Below are positions 60,701-64,000 of a DNA stretch of 64,000 nucleotides, piece by piece (positions within the stretch are counted from its first letter, which is position 1; each line of letters begins with the position of its first letter). Origin of the DNA: Liolophura sinensis (lineage: Eukaryota > Mollusca > Polyplacophora > Chitonida > Chitonidae); contig NC_088297.1 of NCBI RefSeq assembly GCF_032854445.1, positions 15,566,127-15,630,126 of the forward strand. Direction: 5' to 3'. Both the position numbers and the translations under genes were made by a program. The notes below the pieces were generated by a model. It was not told the origin of the DNA. It ran no database searches and saw nothing but the letters and a program-made list of their open reading frames with translations.

Positions 60701-63700
60701 GGAAGGGCGTAGTATCGCAGGAAGATGTTTACATCATACAGCCAAGATGGGCATACTGTCCGCGCATCATCCACGTAGGGCTTTACGACATACACTAACA
60801 TTCACACATAAACCCGTCTAACTTACAACAAATGGCAAGTTGTTCGACACCAGCCTTGTTTGTTCTCTCAGAATAAAAAAAATATTCCCAAACGGACTAG
60901 TTCAGGGTGTGGTTACTAATTCACACACTATCATGATAATAATGCAGATCAAGTTTAGACTGTTTCCGCAATTATTCAGTAAATGTATAACCATAACCTA
61001 CATGTACATTACACGATTTTCTTCGGTGCAAGTCTTTATAAGGAAGACAATTTAAGCGCTAAAAATAGTGTATAGTTATAACACAACTTATACATCATGT
61101 TCTAGGCACCATGAATGGCTGATTTATAATATTTGTACAGCTTTTGGCGAGAACGTTTCGGATCAGACTAGGATCAAGCAGTACGGTATACATATATGTA
61201 TGTAGGTACATACGTATGCTTGGGAGATTTTTTTCAGGCGTACGAAGACGAAAAGATGAGTACTGTAAATCTTCAACCTTTTTGACCCCAAAAGCCCTTG
61301 TTTCAGTGGAATTTTTGCTTACAATTATTACGAAAATGATGCCAAAATGATGTGCCTTTGTCACTTTAGATGCAAGCTTCATAGAACTGTGGAAATTATT
61401 TCTCTACACTCCACAGTTCTTGGCTTCTTTCAGAGGCATTTAGGAATTGGGATGGTATAGATTGACAGAGGCATTACTTATGGATGACAATTCCTGGATT
61501 TATTACATCGAAACGTCACCAACACAATAAATCAACGTACATCGAAACGTCACCAACACAATAAATCAACCTACATCGAAAAGTCACCAACACAATAAAT
61601 CCAGGAATTGTCATCCATAAGTAATGCCTCTGTCAATCTACTCCATAGTTCTCTCAAAATACTTGCTACAGAGGCTATTGAAGAATTAGGACATTGTAGG
61701 TATATGCTGTGTGTCCTTGCCTTAGAGGACAAGAGTTTCATCACGTGCTTGTATCCAAAAATCTGAATAATTCTTACAGTATTAAACACCAATCAGATAC
61801 CTGTAAATAGATAACTATTTTGGCTGTCCCATTACTGATGTGTCAGTGTTACTGTGGGCACCGCAAAACTATGACTTGACAAACACCTAAACATAGAATT
61901 TTCATGCTGTGCTCTTCGAGGTGATCCATCGCCGAGGTGGTTAGTGCGCTAGTGACGCACCAGTAACCCAGGAGCCTTTCATCAATGTAGTCGCTGTGAG
62001 TTCAAATCCATCTCATAGTGGCTTCCTCTCCGGTTGTGCATGGGAAGGTCTGCCAGCAACCTGGGGATGGTCATGGATTTCAGGGCTCGGTTTCCTCCCA
62101 TCATAATGCTGACCGCTGTCATATAATAAATATTCTTTAGTACGGCGTAAAACAGCAGTCAAGTAAATAAATAAATAAATAAACAAATTCTGTGCTCATC
62201 AGCGCTTGGCCTGTCACAAACCAAGATGTACCAAAATTATGAATTGATAAGTATAACTGAACTGAGTATTGAGCCTGAGTTCTGTTGATGAATAGCTCAG
62301 TATAAAGTTTTAAACAGCAAGTCTGAATCATTTATGCACATCTGTTTTCAGGTACATTTCTAGGTAACAATGAGTTTGAGCGTAAACAGCATCGGCTGAC
62401 AGCCAAGACTGTGTCTCTGTGGTAAGGGAGTCTCATGTGTAACCAGTTTTGGCCATAACACCTGTCTCTCTGTGTGAAGAGAGTACCTTTTCACAGCAAG
62501 TACAGAAATTTGCATGTGATGCACATTTGTGCCAAACACATTGGTAAATTTTATAAGTCTAACAGAAATATTTTTGTGTTGATAGATTGTGTTTAAATCT
62601 CTTGAAACCAATTATTAAGGGAGTGTCATGTGTAACCAGTGTCGGCCATAACACCAGTCTCTCTATGTGAAGAGAGTACCTTTTCACAGCAAGTACAGAA
62701 ATTTGCATGTGATGCACATTTGTGCCAAACACATTGGTAAATTTTATAAGTCTAACAAATATTTTTGCGTTGATAAATTGTGTTTAAATCTCTTGAAACC
62801 AATTATTAAGGGAGTGTCATGTGTAACCAGTGTCGGCCATAACATCAGTATCTCTGTGTGAAGAGACAAAAGTACAGAAATTTGCATGCGATGCACATTT
62901 GTGCCAAATACATTGGTAAATTTTATAAGTCTAACAGAAATATTTTTGTGTTGATAGATTGTGTTTAAATCTCTTGAAACCAATTATTAAGGGAGTGTCA
63001 TGTGTAACCAGTGTCGGCCATAACACCAGTATCTCTGTGTGAAGAGACAGAAGTACAGAAATTTGCATGCGATGCACATTTGTGCCAAATACATTGGTAA
63101 ATTTATAATTTATTTTTTTTATAATTTAATCTCTTGAAACCAATTATTAAGGGAGTGTCATGTGTAACCAGTGTCAGCCATAACACCAGTCTCTCTGTGA
63201 AGAAACAGGAGTACAGAAATTTGCATGCAATGCACATTTGTGCCAAACACATTGGCAAATTTTATAAGTCTAACAGAAATATTTTTGTGTTGATAGATTG
63301 TGTTTAAATCTCTTGAAACCAATTATTAAGGGAGTGTCATGTGTAACCAGTGTCGGCCATAACACCAGTATCTCTGTGTGAAGAGACAGAGGTACAGAAA
63401 TTTGCATGCGATGCACATTTGTGCCAAATACATTGGTAAATTTTATAAGTCTAACTTATAAGAAATATTATTCTGTTGATAAATTGTGTTTAAATCTCTT
63501 GAAACTGATTATGTTTCAAGTCAATACCAATGAAAACTTGAAATTTCATTTAGTGATGTTATTTCAAGACACACACTCAAGAAATATGCCAGTGGTAAAA
63601 TAATTTTATTTTTCTTTTATTTTCTTTTTTTTTTAACAGGTCATTCCTGAACCGACCAGAAGTCCTACAGGAGTATCTGAATCCGATGTATGACCCAAAC

Positions 63701-63739
63701 CCTAGTGTGATATGGCCATCAGTGGCCCCACAGAGCCTG
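48640..63739 (+). CDS. MTMR9: Myotubularin-related protein 9 (catalytically inactive), 3' end beyond window
   Basis: Twelve exons give 492 residues in one frame: 48640-48789, 49709-49868, 51091-51242, 51812-51940, 53203-53359, 55536-55640, 56106-56231, 57659-57761, 59063-59201, 60560-60644, 62352-62421, 63640-63739. The N-terminal PH-GRAM domain spans residues 1 to about 105 (MEFAEFIQTAKVDNV, GTLCITGHHLILSSR), followed by the myotubularin phosphatase-like domain. At residues 332-341 the active-site loop reads VHGSEGTDST where active members have VHCSDGWDRT. Cys 334 is Gly and Arg 340 is Ser, so catalysis is not expected. The last exon ends IWPSVAPQSL and is followed by GTATGT. The human protein has about 57 more residues including a coiled coil. 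Vertebrate MTMR9 binds MTMR6, MTMR7 and MTMR8 and raises their activity on PI3P and PI(3,5)P2. Confidence 0.97.
49709..49868 (+). CDS. MTMR9: MTMR9 exon 2 (GRAM domain)
   Basis: The acceptor is CTGTTCTCAG. It encodes LLHSSIDSVEKRLAGPGG and CKDFSLYYLDIPIAEKCL. The donor is AATATAG|GTGATT. A family B SINE begins about 20 bp into the intron, so any longer open frame here runs into SINE sequence. Confidence 0.95.
49885..50252 (+). mobile_element. SINE family B copy, full length
   Basis: The tRNA-like head is GATAGCACACTTGGTAGAGC (A box), with a B-box-like stretch around GATCCAGCGTCAATCCTGGG, followed by the full body and the CATTCACCCACTC tail. It begins about 17 bp after the MTMR9 exon 2 donor. 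Confidence 0.93.
50512..50556 (+). mobile_element. SINE family A tail fragment
   Basis: GAAGTATTCTTGAGTACGGT then GTAAAAAATCAATCAAAT. Confidence 0.75.
50800..50990 (+). mobile_element. Third tRNA-derived SINE-like sequence (family C)
   Basis: A tRNA-like head, ACTCTGGCTGAGATGGTTGA (A box) and GCATGTTTAAATCCAGC (B box), and a 3' part CACTTTGGTTTAGCTTAACC CATAAA that recurs near 47107-47132 (CACTTTGGTTTGCTCCATCC). It is less well defined than families A and B. Confidence 0.55.
51091..51242 (+). CDS. MTMR9: MTMR9 exon 3
   Basis: The acceptor is CTATTTCAG. It encodes FALKYPFFYRSSFEVMEDGW and DWRLSYVNKDYS. The donor is ACTCT|GTGAGT, and an 18-bp minisatellite starts immediately after the GT. Confidence 0.95.
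51245..51362. repeat. 18-bp minisatellite starting two bases after the MTMR9 exon 3 donor GT
   Basis: The unit is close to TTTGTGTGGTACAAGTAG. The first unit includes the GAGT of the donor GTGAGT. About six units. Confidence 0.88.
51812..51940 (+). CDS. MTMR9: MTMR9 exon 4
   Basis: The acceptor is TGTGTTGTAG. It encodes VCPSYPRAVIVPKSIDDD and RFPVLSYYHRD, near identical to human. Phase 0 at both ends. Confidence 0.96.
52508..52878 (+). mobile_element. SINE family B copy, full length
   Basis: The best head in the window: GGCCCCGTTAGCACAGTTGG, then TAGAGCGTC (A box) and the GGTAAATCCGAGGTCAAACC B-box region. The body and tail ACGTTAAACCCCAAGCACTC are intact. Confidence 0.94.
53203..53359 (+). 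CDS. MTMR9: MTMR9 exon 5
   Basis: The acceptor is TGTGTATTAG. It encodes MRSSQPLTGPNGKRCKEDER and KRGYIIDTRSPNWAKLAQAK. The donor is CAAAG|GTCAGT. The following intron carries the pogo-type transposase remnant. Confidence 0.96.
54259..54905 (+). pseudogene. Decayed pogo-type transposase in MTMR9 intron 5
   Basis: Fragments in shifting plus-strand frames read FTVKEKLQAIRYVEAHGN (CENP-B-like N-terminal helix-turn-helix), NLLEYIKDKRKEGLAVSAVE, FKASTSWVHKFMQE (second CENP-B HTH), IGNADQTPLTFD (first Asp of a DDE domain) and VMLACTTDDEKRQPYIIFKH. Frameshifts and stops separate them and the rest of the DDE domain is missing, so the copy is dead. The resemblance to pogo/Tigger/JRK-type proteins is from remembered family patterns. 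Confidence 0.8.
55536..55640 (+). CDS. MTMR9: MTMR9 exon 6
   Basis: The acceptor is GTTGCTGACAG. It encodes GGFEPEAHYPQWRRIHHPIA and LHESLIKLIE. The donor is ATCGAAG|GTAAAT. Confidence 0.96.
55690..55875. repeat. Degenerate ATGAATAAATGTTCCA repeats in MTMR9 intron 6
   Basis: Seven or more loosely spaced units of the type GAATAAATGTTCCAGT, with GGATAAATG variants. They contain many AATAAA words in the gene's sense direction. Confidence 0.75.
55967..56156. repeat. 95-bp tandem duplication of the MTMR9 exon 7 acceptor and exon start
   Basis: Two copies, 55967-56061 and 56062-56156. Each contains TGATTTCTG(T/G)GTTGTAG and then CCT(A/G)TAATGAGAGCAATG through to CTAAACTGGA. The upstream copy encodes AYNESNASMDKWLSKLE and then runs into UAG at 56103-56105, the end of the downstream acceptor. 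Confidence 0.95.
56106..56231 (+). CDS. MTMR9: MTMR9 exon 7
   Basis: The acceptor is TGGGTTGTAG. It encodes ACNESNASMDKWLSKLESSN and WLSHIKDILYCSC. The acceptor and the first 51 bases are also present 95 bp upstream. Only this copy continues as an intact exon to the donor GGAAG|GTAAGC. Confidence 0.93.
57659..57761 (+). CDS. MTMR9: MTMR9 exon 8 (degenerate active-site loop)
   Basis: The acceptor is TCTTTGACAG. It encodes ASVLVHGSEGTDSTLQITSL, the loop equivalent to the HCx5R signature but without the Cys and the Arg. The donor is AGAGG|GTAACT. Confidence 0.96.
57808..57945 (-). mobile_element. SINE family A copy, inverted, truncated
   Basis: TTTATTTATTTGATTGGTGT to CGGCCATCCGCAGGTTGCTG. Located just downstream of MTMR9 exon 8. 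Confidence 0.9.
58441..58469. repeat. (TA)n microsatellite
   Basis: About 14 TA units in MTMR9 intron 8. Confidence 0.95.
58669..58896 (-). mobile_element. SINE family A copy, inverted, near full length
   Basis: TTTATTTATTTATTTGATTG to the head region TTATGCTGCGCTAGCGCGCT. It has a short internal deletion. Confidence 0.92.
59063..59201 (+). CDS. MTMR9: MTMR9 exon 9
   Basis: The acceptor is ATTGTACAG. It encodes FEALVEREWLQAGHPFEVRC and PVFLMFLDCVWQ. The donor is TGGCAG|GTGAGG. Confidence 0.96.
59476..59656 (+). mobile_element. MITE-like family 1 copy
   Basis: Starts CTGTAATTCTTCAGCCTTTT, contains GTTTGCAAGGTGTTTATT and GTAGACTGATAAAATGATT, and ends GCCAAAAGATGGAGGAA. Located in MTMR9 intron 9. 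Confidence 0.75.
59884..60160 (+). mobile_element. SINE family A copy, full length
   Basis: Head GGGGCTTCTGTGGCTCAGTT then GGTTACACGC, B box GTGAGTTCAAGTCC, tail GTACGGCGTGAAACACCAAT and AATAAATAAATAAATA. Confidence 0.93.
60206..60312 (-). mobile_element. SINE family A fragment, inverted
   Basis: TGCTTCACTTATACAATGGG to CCACATATGACCAAAGAGGA. Confidence 0.8.
60560..60644 (+). CDS. MTMR9: MTMR9 exon 10
   Basis: The acceptor is TTTGTTCCAG. It encodes IWQQFPCSFEFNEDFLTILF and HAYSSQF. The donor is TTTG|GTGAGT. Confidence 0.96.
61263..61700 (+). mobile_element. MITE-like family 2 copy, interrupted by the fold-back element
   Basis: The left end CTGTAAATCTTCAACCTTTT, the interior (TACAATTATTACGAAAATGA) and the right end (CCATAGTTCTCTCAAAATAC) match the copy at 32147-32363. 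The 47-bp inverted repeat sits between the halves, suggesting a nested insertion. Confidence 0.75.
61458..61640. repeat. Perfect 47-bp inverted repeat enclosing 34-bp direct repeats
   Basis: Arm 61458-61504 (begins TAGATTGACAGAGGCATTAC) is exactly the reverse complement of 61594-61640. The 89-base loop is 2.6 copies of a 34-bp unit starting ACATCGAAACGTCACCAACA. It lies inside a second MITE-like element in MTMR9 intron 10. Confidence 0.97.
61918..62182 (+). mobile_element. SINE family A copy, full length
   Basis: Head GAGGTGATCCATCGCCGAGG, TGGTTAGTGCGC; B box GTGAGTTCAAATCC; tail GTACGGCGTAAAACAGCAGT and AAATAAATAAATAAATAAAC. Confidence 0.92.
62352..62421 (+). CDS. MTMR9: MTMR9 exon 11
   Basis: The acceptor is TGTTTTCAG. 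It encodes TFLGNNEFERKQHRLTAKTV, then SLW split at the donor TCTGTG|GTAAGG. The long tandem array at 62423-63490 begins with the TAAGGGAGT of the donor. Confidence 0.94.
62423..63490. repeat. Tandem repeat of 157-191 bp, 6 copies, starting at the MTMR9 exon 11 donor
   Basis: Copies begin TAAGGGAGTGTCATGTGTAA at about 62423, 62614, 62805, 62988, 63145 and 63324. Each holds one octamer ATTTGCAT followed by TGATGCACATTTGTGCCAAA or a close variant, and ends TCTCTTGAAACCAATTATTA. Length differences come from small deletions. Confidence 0.95.
63640..63739 (+). CDS. MTMR9: MTMR9 exon 12 (last in window)
   Basis: The acceptor is TTTTTTTAACAG. It encodes SFLNRPEVLQEYLNPMYDP and IWPSVAPQSL, phase 0 at the donor CCTG|GTATGT. 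At least one more coding exon must follow beyond the window. Confidence 0.93.
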
Positions 63740-64000
63740 GTATGTAAAGGGAGAAAACTCTTTTTCGGTTCATACTAGTACCAGAATTGTAATATGACCC
63801 CACGCAGCCTGTTATGAGAGCGGGGAATAACTCTCACGGGCTCATAGTAAGATCTGAACCAAATGTATGACCCCCAACCAAAGCCTAATGAAGCCTTCTT
63901 GTCATGTAAGGGGATTGGCACAGAACACTATTTTGTACAGCAATATATTTGTAATGGTTGAAGGATTTCGCTGTGTGGTTCATACCAGGATTTGAACTGG

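Overview
The window is nuclear DNA from an animal, most likely a lophotrochozoan invertebrate (mollusc or similar). The evidence is GT-AG introns of 0.1-8 kb, orthologs of human genes, dense tRNA-derived SINEs whose 3' ends resemble mollusc-type SINE tails (from memory, not searched), many minisatellites and an AT-rich background. No prokaryotic, viral or organellar sequence is seen. Species assignment is inference.

Three protein-coding genes were reconstructed exon by exon, with splice sites and reading phases that agree throughout. (1) Plus strand, about 4.4-15.7 kb: a BCLAF1/THRAP3-family nuclear SR/RGG protein with ten exons, ending in TAG at 15685. Its start codon was not found. (2) Minus strand, 46129 down to 27116: a complete nine-exon ZC2HC1A ortholog (385 aa) with two C2HC zinc fingers and a C-terminal CxxC/CxxC zinc ribbon. 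(3) Plus strand, 48640 to beyond 63739: twelve exons of MTMR9, a catalytically inactive myotubularin. The last roughly 55-60 residues lie past the window. ZC2HC1A and MTMR9 are divergent, with 2.5 kb between start codons. The BCLAF/THRAP3-like gene and ZC2HC1A converge on a repeat-rich spacer at about 20-27 kb. Two or three further minus-strand exon candidates (1593-1667, 2932-3060, 48092-48446) are weakly supported.

Most of the remaining sequence is repeats. There are two abundant tRNA-derived SINE families. Family A has a tail reading towards AATAAATAAATA. Family B ends in ACGTTAAACCCC plus CACT repeats. There are two MITE-like families, a TA-flanked pogo/Tigger-type non-autonomous element, a decayed pogo-type transposase inside an MTMR9 intron, and at least twelve minisatellite arrays. 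The three genes have no evident joint pathway: one is nuclear RNA/transcription-related, one is a zinc-finger protein of poorly known role, and one is a phosphoinositide phosphatase subunit.

The most unusual observation is that several tandem arrays begin at exon edges. A 56-bp array (31 copies) in the BCLAF/THRAP3-like gene repeats the 3' end of an exon with its splice donor. Two MTMR9 introns start with tandem arrays two bases after the donor GT. A 95-bp tandem duplication copies an MTMR9 acceptor plus the first part of its exon. Other notable items are a perfect 47-bp inverted repeat enclosing 34-bp repeats, a six-copy octamer (ATTTGCAT) array, a TCAAGGTCA cluster downstream of the ZC2HC1A stop, and a perfect match to the core CTCF motif just upstream of the ZC2HC1A start codon. 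No wholly new gene system could be demonstrated from sequence alone.
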